A stretch of 64,000 nt of DNA from Paludibacteraceae bacterium (GTDB lineage Bacteria; Bacteroidota; Bacteroidia; Bacteroidales; Paludibacteraceae): NCBI GenBank assembly GCA_017649925.1, contig JAGCFX010000024.1, positions 1 to 64,000 on the forward strand. Direction: 5' to 3'. Every line of letters starts with the position of its first letter. Position 1 is the stretch's first letter. Made by a program: the position numbers and the translations under genes. A model generated the notes under the pieces. The model was given only the letters and a program-made list of their open reading frames with translations, had not been told where the DNA came from and made no database searches. This document shows, in pieces, positions 28,401-35,856 of the stretch.

Positions 28401-31400
28401 GCACCGGTAGATGCGTTCCATGTATAGCCTGTACCTACAGTAGCCGGTGAACCGCCGATAGTTACTGTAATCGTCGAAGGCAATACATAACCCGAACTTG
28501 CAGCGAAGACAGCGTCATACGCCACACCTTCTGTTGCTGCGCCTGCTCCTGTTGCGCCACTTGTAGCCGTCACATTCGTCAAACTATGTGTTACGCTGTA
28601 TGTAGCTGCCGGAGCACTTGTCGTAAAGCTCGCTCCATCTAATGCCACCCAAGCGGATTTATGGTCAGCGTCGCAAACCGAGCGAACCCATGCGTAATAG
28701 GTGGTGCTGGCTGTCAAGCCGGTTATGGATTTGGTCTTGCTATCCGAAGTTGTTGTTGCTACAGTACTTGCCGTCGGTGCATCGCTGCTTGTCGAGTAGA
28801 AAATATCGTAACTTGCCGCATCGCCTGCATCAGTAATAGAGAATGTCGCTCCACTGCTTGTGATGCTTCCGGCAGTAAATGCCGTCGGTGCTGCAGGAGT
28901 AGTACAACATTGATATTCAACTGCAATGAACACGGCTCCGCTTGAAGCACCGTAAATATAATAAGTACCGGCTGTCACATCGTGCGTATCATATCCGTAA
29001 CCGCCCGTCGTTGTTCCTACATTGACTGCCGTTTCACCTTCTTTCTTCAGTTTGCTTCGGTCGCCATAGCGATAATAGATAGTCAGCCTTCCCGCAGTTG
29101 GTATAATAAATTTTACACCACGACAAGTCGGCTCTGTCGAACCATTCAGTCCGTCGCCCTTCAAATACATGAACGAATTGAAGGATATACTATTAATCGT
29201 CTGAGCAGTATTGGTCTTTTGTTCAGGTGTACCGCCTGCATTTTCTGTCTTGGAAGGATCTCCTAATACCTCAAACTTGCCATTAGCAGACAGGCCTGCG
29301 CTGTAGCAGGACGTAGTGGATAGTGTTCCGCAACCGCCTGCTGTCATGTCTTGCACCGTATAACGCGTGTTACACTCCAATGCTGTTAGACTCGGGGATT
29401 CTGTTGTAAAAGTACATGTTACCTCGTCGCTGAATTCACATTGTCCGCCAGTTCCTTTATATCTTACCTTGAAGGTATATGTAGTTGAAGGAGTTAAACC
29501 GCTCGCAGTATATGTGGCGGCAGCTTCATCTTGCCAGTCAAATGTACCAGCACCGGTTGCGGAAACAAGAGCGATTTGGTAACCATTCGCCCCTGCGGAT
29601 CCTCCGTCCCATGATAGCGTTGCACTATTTGTAGTTTTACTATCTACGCCCAATGCAGTCGGAGCAGCGGGAGGAGTGCATCCACTTGCTGCCGTCGTTC
29701 CCTTCAAAATAACATCTGTTCCTAAACGGAAAGTATTACTTCCATTGTAATATGGATAGAGACGGATATAGTAGGTACCCGGATTCATTGTTACCGGACT
29801 TGTGATACCTGTTAGAACAGAAGCTCCGCCTGTGGAGCCTTTTGGTACATCTGCCGTTGTTCCATAGCCATATACACTTGCTCCATCCGTCACTTCCCAA
29901 CGGAAACTTGCGGGGTTGCTAACCGGCTGTACAACAAACTGTATATCGCACGGAGTGAAAGTATAACCGGCTTTAACTGTGAATGTGAATTGCAAGTAAT
30001 TGGAAGAACTATACGAAGTTCCATTGTACACACTTATCTTACTAGTCATGGCCGGCTTAGAAGGATAGCATGTATTTGTTATTGCGGCGCTATTGCGATT
30101 GTCACTAAGCGTTAAAGTTCCACCAGCTGAAATGCTTGCTTCCAATGCCGTTGTATTGCTGGAGGTAGCAGAAGATACAAGGTCTGAACGGTCTGATGCG
30201 TTCGCCCCGGATGTTCCGACATTAATGGCGTAGGTTAATGTCGCATTACCGCAACTCGATATTGCACATGTAGTTTCGCCGGTAACGGTGATAACAATAT
30301 CACCCGTGATATACGAACCCATTATCGTTACCATTCCTGTGGCTTGATTCCAGGTATACTCTGTTCCTTGCGTTTTGGTTGAACCACCGATAGTAACTGT
30401 TATCGATTCCGGAAGAGCGTAACCCGACGAAGCGGCAAAGCCTGCCGTGTAGTTTGTGCCATATGTCGCAGCATTAGCACCCGTTGCACCACTGCTTTTC
30501 GTTACTCCGCTCAAAGTGTGAGTTACGCTGTATTGGTTCACCGTCCAAACAGGGTAGAAAGTCTGAGCAGCATTAGTGGTATAACTGCCACCGAGAGCAT
30601 GCGTCTGACTTCCTCCATTAGAAGTTGTCCAACCTGTTTGTGTATAACCCGTACGAGTGAATACCGCGCTATTCGGCAAAGTAAAATCGACACCACAAGT
30701 CTTCGTCTCGTTGGCCTTGCTTCCCGATCCGCCTGTCCCGGCATTATAACTAATCGTATAAGTCGGGGCGGAGTAAGTGGAATTATAAGTTATATTATCC
30801 CAATTGTTAACAACGATATAATCATTACTTGTAACCGCCAAATCGCCTGTTTGATTCCATTTGTCATCCCAATTTGGAGTAGTAGTAGTGTTTTTCAACC
30901 GCACAGCAATCATCTTTACGCCATTCCATTGTGGGATATCAGCATACATTCCGCAATCATCACTGATCAAGAAATTTGTCCAACCTCCACTACCTCCATC
31001 TCGGAAGTAATTGTACGCGAACTTTGCTCCGTCAGCATCCCAAACTCCGGGACTAAGATAAATTCTCTTCCTCGGATAAGTCACGCTTAATTCAGGTATT
31101 CCCACCTCTGCATTATTGCCTGCAGAACTATAATCCATTGCGAATGTGAAAGTACCACCTAAACCACTATTAATGTGCAAGTGACCTGCATTTTTAGTCA
31201 TTTCCCAATTCGTCACATCCTCATTGATTGTTCCTGTATTGCCATAATAATCATCATCGCCTACTACCTCAAACTCATATGAAGTGCTGGCTGCGAGATT
31301 GACGGTGACGGTACCGGTTTGTGTATTACCGGTGCGGGTGAAGTTGTAAGAAGTTACTCCGCCGTTATAGCAATCCAATGTAAACACCTTTACTTTAAAA

Positions 31401-32446
31401 CCCTCCGAGCCATCAGTTGCTGTAGCGGAGGCAGTTGAACATGTTGCGCCGGTAGACACTATACAACGATACTTACCGCTATGATCTTTGGTACAGTTAG
31501 TAATAACCAAGTTGGCCGCTGTTGCGCCACTAATCGTTCCTCCGTTAGCGACATCTGTCCAAGTACTGCCTAACAACTTTTGCCATTGATAGCCGGTTAT
31601 GTTCGCCGCAGCTATCTCATTATCACTATCATCATATGCCGTAGCGGTTAGACTAATCGTTTCTCCGCCAAACCTATCCCATGTTCCGCTAACACCCACG
31701 CTATCCGGCGCAGTACAAGAAGCTGCTGTTACATCAGCTGTAAAACTATAGATATATGCTTCAGAGCCAGTCCCATCCAATACGTAATAGCCTGCAGGAA
31801 GGTCTTCCCACGTCACAGTCAAGCAACCTTTAGTAGTATAGCTCCAAGTCGTTTTATCTCCATTTGTTGTTACAACTGATGCCTGACCGCTTCCCCATGT
31901 GGAAGAAGAGTTTGTAGAACTAAATGACTTTTGAGTCTTAGTACCCCAATCTGAAGATGTTATAGCAGATAACGCTTTTGCAGATGAGAAGGAATACAAC
32001 CGCATATATCTGGCACCAGTTGAATTAACGTTGTGCCTTATTGTGAGATCGGTTTCTCCATCAAACTTAAACACAATATACAATCGGCTAGCATCACATC
32101 GATATCCATATTTATTGGCTGTTGTACTGATAGCAACGGAATTAGCTGCTATTAATTTTGCCAATCCTCCGCCTACTAACCGAGTATCACCATTGGCTAA
32201 AGCAGCCAGTGCTACATTTGAGTCATCTTTTGTAGATGTTTTAAATTCAACTGTAGTACTCGCTCCCCACGCCATACCGATATTAGCCATGCTCATCACG
32301 AGTACGGCAAAAATCATGGCAACGTGCTTCCAGAGATGAGGCAAAAAGAGTTTATCTCTCGAAGTTGGCTCGACATTGGCTCGACATTGGCTCGATGTTG
32401 CATCTATTCCGAAAGAACCATTAAAGTTAAAGTAAACGTTTGTCAT
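22499..32446 (-). CDS. Giant T9SS-type surface protein with CBM-like, InlB, Fn3 and Ig-like repeats
   Basis: 3,315 residues from ATG 32446. The first roughly 35 residues precede a signal-peptide core (MIFAVLVMSMANIGMAWGA) and are partly encoded by an 11-bp tandem array, so a later start is possible. Around 458-550 is RIYLSPGVWDADGAKFAYNY ... WNQTGDL, which resembles a carbohydrate-binding module. InlB repeats, Ig-like and Fn3 domains and long glycine/threonine-rich beta domains follow. Two related units (YSVTHTLSGV and YSVTHSLTNV) are an internal duplication. From about 2490 it aligns with the C-terminal module of the PL1 giant. It ends with the T9SS signal KILVEDKLYILLNGILYDAT. The likely role is a cell-surface or released glycan-binding protein; no catalytic domain was recognised. 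Confidence 0.85.
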   Translation of the reverse strand: MTNVYFNFNGSFGIDATSSQCRANVEPTSRDKLFLPHLWKHVAMIFAVLVMSMANIGMAWGASTTVEFKTSTKDDSNVALAALANGDTRLVGGGLAKLIAANSVAISTTANKYGYRCDASRLYIVFKFDGETDLTIRHNVNSTGARYMRLYSFSSAKALSAITSSDWGTKTQKSFSSTNSSSTWGSGQASVVTTNGDKTTWSYTTKGCLTVTWEDLPAGYYVLDGTGSEAYIYSFTADVTAASCTAPDSVGVSGTWDRFGGETISLTATAYDDSDNEIAAANITGYQWQKLLGSTWTDVANGGTISGATAANLVITNCTKDHSGKYRCIVSTGATCSTASATATDGSEGFKVKVFTLDCYNGGVTSYNFTRTGNTQTGTVTVNLAASTSYEFEVVGDDDYYGNTGTINEDVTNWEMTKNAGHLHINSGLGGTFTFAMDYSSAGNNAEVGIPELSVTYPRKRIYLSPGVWDADGAKFAYNYFRDGGSGGWTNFLISDDCGMYADIPQWNGVKMIAVRLKNTTTTPNWDDKWNQTGDLAVTSNDYIVVNNWDNITYNSTYSAPTYTISYNAGTGGSGSKANETKTCGVDFTLPNSAVFTRTGYTQTGWTTSNGGSQTHALGGSYTTNAAQTFYPVWTVNQYSVTHTLSGVTKSSGATGANAATYGTNYTAGFAASSGYALPESITVTIGGSTKTQGTEYTWNQATGMVTIMGSYITGDIVITVTGETTCAISSCGNATLTYAINVGTSGANASDRSDLVSSATSSNTTALEASISAGGTLTLSDNRNSAAITNTCYPSKPAMTSKISVYNGTSYSSSNYLQFTFTVKAGYTFTPCDIQFVVQPVSNPASFRWEVTDGASVYGYGTTADVPKGSTGGASVLTGITSPVTMNPGTYYIRLYPYYNGSNTFRLGTDVILKGTTAASGCTPPAAPTALGVDSKTTNSATLSWDGGSAGANGYQIALVSATGAGTFDWQDEAAATYTASGLTPSTTYTFKVRYKGTGGQCEFSDEVTCTFTTESPSLTALECNTRYTVQDMTAGGCGTLSTTSCYSAGLSANGKFEVLGDPSKTENAGGTPEQKTNTAQTINSISFNSFMYLKGDGLNGSTEPTCRGVKFIIPTAGRLTIYYRYGDRSKLKKEGETAVNVGTTTGGYGYDTHDVTAGTYYIYGASSGAVFIAVEYQCCTTPAAPTAFTAGSITSSGATFSITDAGDAASYDIFYSTSSDAPTASTVATTTSDSKTKSITGLTASTTYYAWVRSVCDADHKSAWVALDGASFTTSAPAATYSVTHSLTNVTATSGATGAGAATEGVAYDAVFAASSGYVLPSTITVTIGGSPATVGTGYTWNASTGAFQVPAAQVTGDIVVTIAADVAPATKDIYYGAITITTGALTRGSTGTAQFFTNIGGTIENNTEISWSSGPSTASQYYNSNNLTDTELSKSGNWSTGSSSNRYIQGFKFQSGSTYTLALGSKVASSITFYGRNGSASKTMSVGGEEWTSSATKDTHAKHEFTKSGGFTGNVSITQDGDFYGILVITIQTATPCTTPVIPALSNQSLCEGTDIAAWNATVTNATAIEAAGESIAYSWKKKGNDTELGNTATFDLGSSATESQAGTYVVTVTVSKAGKASSSAYREVELSVTEETEVTNITADKATVYAGNSVTLTATANATITSWEWYTCTNAGGDGEAIISGANSASYTIASAPAAGTYYYKVKVTSSCGDAERVYALTVSQPSECQNYYWFIYADDATANGVINNRDGFFSNTTTGTGNTGTYTMTVDGTSMTGTKRLSTGAYKPKFTVPDGATATLYIYGKAASSDAGKHLVLKRTSDDAEVEVTSNTTVQAYTKEDIEPGEWTLSCGSSNWCYSFFAVKVCSASSCTDATPTITAANTTVCVGSELSISATGYESNPTSIQWQKLNGSVWENISGATSATYTVASATASNAGSYRVQVTKECTRTSNTVTISVPAAPVFGSLGGARSVMTTGSLSINDVEASDATEYKWYKSANNTYEPGTDTEVGSAKNLLIGTVSEAAGSTFYLFCVASNSCGSTTSGAITVNVTAFVEEECATRDNMASAEFGFVNTSAGQGSYSSTACWTMNSNSKYLTYTAPEGKYFKTAKVTIASSSESKASYNWSTNGGTDYTAVSLTVNSTLTERTIDLSAHGNVNAIQIGRNFDSKGSSSGTLYVSKICFEYTDACTATTVTPSVASKTHTIGESFTSPTFTLAPAAVASGTLTYSSSDEDIATVDENGIVSFNDKSGTVTITASYAGATISETDYCASSGSYTITVSCSDEAPKIIPDGTVNIGGCNSTITLNATKQDGTTNFTGGTYQWFRNGEEIDDATAASYTVVQAGVYTVERTGTGGCTSVSSNRVTVTSDNVEPEVEHLVPFQYYHVDKAYTDQMKMRHLFAVKNSSEYGSTGKNFKLELSRNGAAATDITTAVSISVIQSADHTVDTVMIDLNQLSGKYSENDELVFTCKAVDCAGNVSDTYKDNITMHVIGATPTLALILDGKESKVGGDFLEDYNPKNLQQQTAEKTWEGEWSMYTELKEEYIVTPVNGYAIFNKLNYEPFDILFLTDFPKASKSDAAKDVLDDMAALCDYRPLFSFKTHMVAKSPSKWAAKGFTTAPVSGSKQDGRLNLNIVCYAHPMFESIKTGDDVYNDVENVSAPLVYTMLSGTGYESSKGMQGFEIDAAENFVTIGLTHFNAAIAKNSPSTGDATWTPGDQDRMLVTAAERQTNIEARMILFSLNAGAHSKLTDKGEQVVLKCLEYLLDVNPLHVADCSFTFDNGASNEHDASWYAVHCNTCTGTKGDGKWSTAANWAPDYRLLPGEFTSVRIKAPVEVDVEHAHVMEVRLIEEGRIEIPSGSGLEVKSTIRRKDGSEIYPTESSDLTIGSSSSGNGTLIFNNNTGDTKAHVTMYSTAHADVEHNSAATSTWQYIGTPHTDIANAKSSYYDSWIYQYDTNSQGWTVIPNGGPLQAFRGYCITHPSAPLVYDMHGTLAPTTSQDIAVPANKYVVAANSWVAPIDINAITDDDMEGITDKAIYFFNTGTDTEGDNAIGSATADEATRYAANTYVAAPIHASRYTGEWQIPSMQGFYVWSETAGTLHLDYSKHVRPSTSRSIVGGRMHAPKRAKAESDEPSVLKLIARGNRYDDRLIVLEREDFTRRYDSGWDGEAWGGSDLSPMVYITNEAGVNEAVSAIPEYDGTVIIFKAGEDNEYRFDFVYEGEEPLYLLDTENNTYTEIMTGNAYHFTTDDKAAHGRFILTRNAPQIATGVEPATDSSQKVRAKKILVEDKLYILLNGILYDATGKVVR
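32357..32400 (-). repeat. 11-bp tandem repeat in the giant's 5' coding region, 4 units
   Basis: On the coding strand the units read CAACATCGAGC, CAATGTCGAGC, CAATGTCGAGC and CAACTTCGAGA. They encode TSSQCRANVEPTSR, between the start codon and the signal-peptide core. The motif is close to CAATATCGAGC, the unit at 54672-54720. Since 11 is not a multiple of 3, gain or loss of a unit would shift the frame. Confidence 0.9.
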
Positions 32447-32573
32447 AGTATTGTGTGTTTTTATTATCAAAGTATTTGTGTTTTCCTTTTGGACTAGTTG
32501 GTTAACTGGTTAAATTTTTGTCGCTTATACGTGCGCATGTGCGTAACGCACACATACGTTGACATTTCGGCTG

Positions 32574-32581
32574 CAAAATTA
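32574..32581 (-). promoter_or_regulatory. Possible -7 element for the giant at 22499-32446
   Basis: TAATTTTG on the minus strand fits TAnnTTTG. No TTTG is found at the usual distance upstream; an alternating tract (32590-32607) occupies that place. The leader would be about 120 bases. The support is weak. Confidence 0.4.
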
Positions 32582-32672
32582 CTGCTTTTCGCGCGTATAT
32601 GTGTGTAAATTTCTTCGTTTTATGTACAAATATTGCCATTTTGCCAAGTCAAGTTTGCAAAATACGTCATTT

Positions 32673-32699
32673 TGTTGTATAATCAGCACTTATACAACA
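32673..32699. repeat. 10-bp perfect inverted repeat
   Basis: TGTTGTATAA (32673-32682) and TTATACAACA (32690-32699) flank a 7-base loop. It lies about 85 bases upstream of the DUF4421-gene promoter. No T-run follows on either strand, so an operator is more likely than a terminator. Confidence 0.6.
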
Positions 32700-32771
32700 T
32701 ATCCAAGCAAAAAAGACATTAGTTTAAGCATTCCAAAGACATAAACACAAATATATTTTTTTCGGAAATTA

Positions 32772-32808
32772 TACGACAAAAATTTGCGCATGTGCAATTT
32801 TTGTCGTA
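32772..32808. promoter_or_regulatory. 13-bp inverted repeat spanning the promoter (operator candidate)
   Basis: TACGACAAAAATT (32772-32784) and AATTTTTGTCGTA (32796-32808) are perfect complements separated by 11 bases. The repeat runs from the -33 element into the first bases of the -7 element, an arrangement in which a bound dimer would block RNA polymerase. Confidence 0.7.
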
Positions 32809-32814
32809 CCTTTG
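32783..32814 (+). promoter_or_regulatory. Promoter of the DUF4421-like gene
   Basis: TTTG (32783-32786), 20 bases, then TACCTTTG (32807-32814). The -7 matches the ones upstream of potA and metG exactly. The leader would be about 10 bases, to ATG 32826. It is embedded in the 13-bp inverted repeat. Confidence 0.75.
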
Positions 32815-32825
32815 CGGCGAATTTG

Positions 32826-34250
32826 ATGAGAAGAGTTTGGGGACATAGGACTATTGTAGCACTTCTGCTGATATGCGGAAGTGCATGTTGCGCCTACGCC
32901 AAAACAGCGAAAAATGACAGTATTCCGAAACGTCCGAACAAAGGAACGGTATGGATATACCGCGTGAGCGAATGGATAGACCATTACGTGATGAAAGATC
33001 TGGACACGGCTTACATCGGATTACCGGAACACAGCTGGCGCATAGCATACACAAACGGCATGGTGGGCGTGAACTCAACGCTGACATCATACTCCGAAAC
33101 TCCGGTAATAGGCAATACCGGTATCATGCTGCTGAACAAGACCACTCCGAGTGTAGATTTGGGTTTCAATGTCGGTTTTCGCGGCTTCGGTTTCGGCTAC
33201 AGCTGGGATGCCATCAACGCCTATGCACAGCGGCTTAGCTTCTCGTTAGGCAGCAAGTCTATCGGAATTGATTTTGCCATTCAGACAAGCAAGAACATCG
33301 CCACACAGGTTTTTATCGGGACTGCGGAATGGAAAGTGCCCAACAACAATGTAGTTATCACCAACGCCAATCTAAACGTATGGTACGCGCTGAACTCGGC
33401 GCACTACTCGCACCAGGCGGCTGTCAAACAATCGTATATTCAAAAGAAGACAGCAGGTTCGCTACTGTTACATGTAGCATATATGTCCAGCCAAGTAGCA
33501 TTGAGCGATACGATGAAGATTCCCGACGCGAAGCGCCCGTTACTTCCGTCTCTGATGAACGGTTTGTCCGCCATCCGCACCCGGCAGATAGCAGCAGGTA
33601 TTGGCTACGGCATCAACTATACGCCGAACAACGGCAAAGTGATACTTCATGCATCCGCCGCAGCACTTTTAGTAACGTACACCGTCAATCTGGCGTCTTT
33701 CTATATGCCCGACAGCATACGCGCCGAGATGCCGGACGAGGCGATGTTTAATATGCACCCTTCCTTCCCGGTCCACGTAACAGGTAATATGCGCGCCGCA
33801 ATCAGTTGGGAAATCAACAAGTGGGTTCATTTGAACGCGTGGGCGACGGCAGAGAATATCCGTTTCAAGTCTTCCTGGACCGCTAATGACAATTACGTCA
33901 AACTGAGCAACTGGGACTGGAAAGTGCAAGTGGCAGTAGGCGTCCGACTCGGCGCAGGTTACAAACGACGCCAGCAAGTATTAGACCTCGAAGAACAATA
34001 TCTCTTAGCGGAAGAGAATGAGATTTTGCGTCGAGCACGCAAGCACAAACAAGACTCCTTATTGGTAGCCCAAGCCGCAGAAATACAATCTATCCACGCG
34101 GAGAGCGATTCGATAGCCGCTCAGCAATTGAAGGATGCCCAAGAAGCTCTTAAGCAAGGTACCAAGCAATCTGCGAATCGCAAAAGGCGCATGCGCCATA
34201 CCAAACTGCCGCAATGGATAACGGAGTATTTCTATTCTCCGCGTCCGTAG
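32826..34250 (+). CDS. DUF4421-like outer-membrane protein
   Basis: 474 residues from ATG 32826 (MRRVWGHRT). The open frame reaches upstream to 32784, but that lies inside the promoter. The signal peptide ends near SACCAYAK. DTAYIGLPEHSWRIAYTNGM and VDLGFNVGFRGFGFGYSWD look like the DUF4421 family, Bacteroidota proteins predicted to form outer-membrane barrels of unknown function. After the barrel (about 40-380) comes a charged helical segment (EEQYLLAEENEILRRARKHK onward) and a basic tail, unusual for a simple barrel and possibly periplasmic coiled coil. It converges on the OmpA gene with only one base between the stop codons. Confidence 0.75.
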   Translation: MRRVWGHRTIVALLLICGSACCAYAKTAKNDSIPKRPNKGTVWIYRVSEWIDHYVMKDLDTAYIGLPEHSWRIAYTNGMVGVNSTLTSYSETPVIGNTGIMLLNKTTPSVDLGFNVGFRGFGFGYSWDAINAYAQRLSFSLGSKSIGIDFAIQTSKNIATQVFIGTAEWKVPNNNVVITNANLNVWYALNSAHYSHQAAVKQSYIQKKTAGSLLLHVAYMSSQVALSDTMKIPDAKRPLLPSLMNGLSAIRTRQIAAGIGYGINYTPNNGKVILHASAAALLVTYTVNLASFYMPDSIRAEMPDEAMFNMHPSFPVHVTGNMRAAISWEINKWVHLNAWATAENIRFKSSWTANDNYVKLSNWDWKVQVAVGVRLGAGYKRRQQVLDLEEQYLLAEENEILRRARKHKQDSLLVAQAAEIQSIHAESDSIAAQQLKDAQEALKQGTKQSANRKRRMRHTKLPQWITEYFYSPRP

Positions 34251-34251
34251 G

Positions 34252-35856
34252 CTATTCCTTCTCCTGCTCAATCAACTCATCGCCCGTAGCAATAATCGTA
34301 AACTCTACGCGTCTGTTCTTTGCGCGTCCTTCTTCCGTATCATTATCCGCGATAGGCTCGGATTCTCCCTTTCCTTCCGCTTCAATACGTTCTGCGGCCA
34401 CTCCGCGCTTAATCAACTCATCGCGCACCGCATTTGCACGACCATCAGAAAGTATCTGATTGGCACGATCGGAACCAATATTATCCGTATGACCGGTAAT
34501 GCGGATGGTTACTCCCGGATGGGCATTCATAAAATCAGCCAATTCATTCAATGCCTGTTCGGACTCCGGAAGGACAGTCGTTTTATTCAAAGCGAAGAAG
34601 AGATTATGCAAAACCACTTTTGTTCCTACCTTTACAGGTATAGATACAATCGGCGTATCCACCACCACAGGCTCCGGCTTGCGTTCGAGCGCCAAACGAA
34701 CAGTCTCCGTAACACCTTCACCTGCGATGCTCGCTTCTTGCGTAGCAGGGAAATACTGCTCGTTGGAAGCAGTAAATGTATAGTCGCCATCTTTCGCACG
34801 ATAACGCACTTTTCCTTTCGGTGCTTCTTTGACATATGTGCGATTCTTGGTCTTATCGTAGATGCTGAGACTAGCCGGTATAGGCTCGTCCGTCTTCAAG
34901 TCCGCAATATAGATATCGAAGTACGAGGGCAACGGCTTTGCAGGTTTGGGTTCATTCATCTGGAAGAGCACCGCGAACTTTGCACCCACTAATAGCGAAT
35001 GTGCCGCTGTCTGAGCGGTAGCAAGACAACTATTGAGGCTAATCTCACGCGGCTGTGCCACATAAGCTATCGGCTCGTCTGCTTTCCCTTGCTGGTAATA
35101 GGGTTTGACGCAGCCGTTGATGCCATAGTCAGCAAAGAGACCTACGCGGTAAAGAATAGGTTTCTTTTTGTTCTTCTGATTGCGACTTGACGATGACTTG
35201 CCCTTGCCTTTCGCCGGTTTCTCGAAGAAAGGATTGAGTACCAGTCCCACTTCTGCCGAGACCTGGGCATTGAAAAATCCGGTCCATGTAGAAGATAACT
35301 TCTCGGTAGAGGTATAAGCATCATGTACCGGCACATCTTCCAACTCGCCGATAAGAGACGGATCAATCAGATATGTGGTAACCGTTGCCTTGGTCTGCGC
35401 ACTTCGCACTACCGGCAATCCAAGACGCACACCCGCCAAGAAATAATAACGGTCAGCAAAGATAGCACCCGCCTGAATAGGCAGATTGATTTGCCCCATC
35501 AATTGCGTCTCTTTGAAGGATTGGAAATCGAAATACTCCGTCATATATTGTCCTTCCGGTAGTCCGACCGTATAAGACGTCTTCATCTGAAACGGCGTCA
35601 CTTTCGCCATATCATTCACCATACCAAACTCCAAACCCGTATGTACGAGCAGTTTGCGATAACGCCACTCATAACCCACCTGCAACTTACCGCCCGCCAA
35701 ACCGGATGACGTACCGATAGCGGATTTGTTGAGCAAAGCCGAATAGCCAATGCCCGCTTCGGTGGTCACGAAGTGCAGACTCTCGCGCTTCACATCCGCA
35801 TGCAACGGCATGGCGAGGCAGAAAAGCCCCAATAGTATGATCTTATATTGTTTCAT
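34252..35856 (-). CDS. OmpA-family protein: beta-barrel, PEGA-like domain and peptidoglycan-binding domain
   Basis: 534 residues with the signal peptide MKQYKIILLGLFCLAMPLHA. Residues of about 20-300 form an outer-membrane barrel related to two other proteins here (53208-54068 and 58571-59632). After that come a PEGA/carboxypeptidase-regulatory-like beta domain (about 310-400) and an OmpA C-terminal domain (about 415-525). The OmpA domain has ITGHTDNIGSDRANQILSDG and ends AKNRRVEF, the peptidoglycan-binding signature. It would tie the outer membrane to the wall. The start overlaps the C10 protease stop (ATGA), so translation is probably coupled. It is the last gene of the minus-strand run from 54068. 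Confidence 0.88.
   Translation of the reverse strand: MKQYKIILLGLFCLAMPLHADVKRESLHFVTTEAGIGYSALLNKSAIGTSSGLAGGKLQVGYEWRYRKLLVHTGLEFGMVNDMAKVTPFQMKTSYTVGLPEGQYMTEYFDFQSFKETQLMGQINLPIQAGAIFADRYYFLAGVRLGLPVVRSAQTKATVTTYLIDPSLIGELEDVPVHDAYTSTEKLSSTWTGFFNAQVSAEVGLVLNPFFEKPAKGKGKSSSSRNQKNKKKPILYRVGLFADYGINGCVKPYYQQGKADEPIAYVAQPREISLNSCLATAQTAAHSLLVGAKFAVLFQMNEPKPAKPLPSYFDIYIADLKTDEPIPASLSIYDKTKNRTYVKEAPKGKVRYRAKDGDYTFTASNEQYFPATQEASIAGEGVTETVRLALERKPEPVVVDTPIVSIPVKVGTKVVLHNLFFALNKTTVLPESEQALNELADFMNAHPGVTIRITGHTDNIGSDRANQILSDGRANAVRDELIKRGVAAERIEAEGKGESEPIADNDTEEGRAKNRRVEFTIIATGDELIEQEKE

Larger units (their letters stand above)
32447..32782. other. Divergent intergenic region with inverted repeats
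   Basis: No gene is supported. It holds the likely leader of the minus-strand giant, alternating purine-pyrimidine tracts (32526-32545, 32546-32559 and 32590-32607), a minus-strand -7 motif (32574-32581) and an inverted repeat (32673-32699). An open frame at 32559-32744 has no coding signature. Confidence 0.6.
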
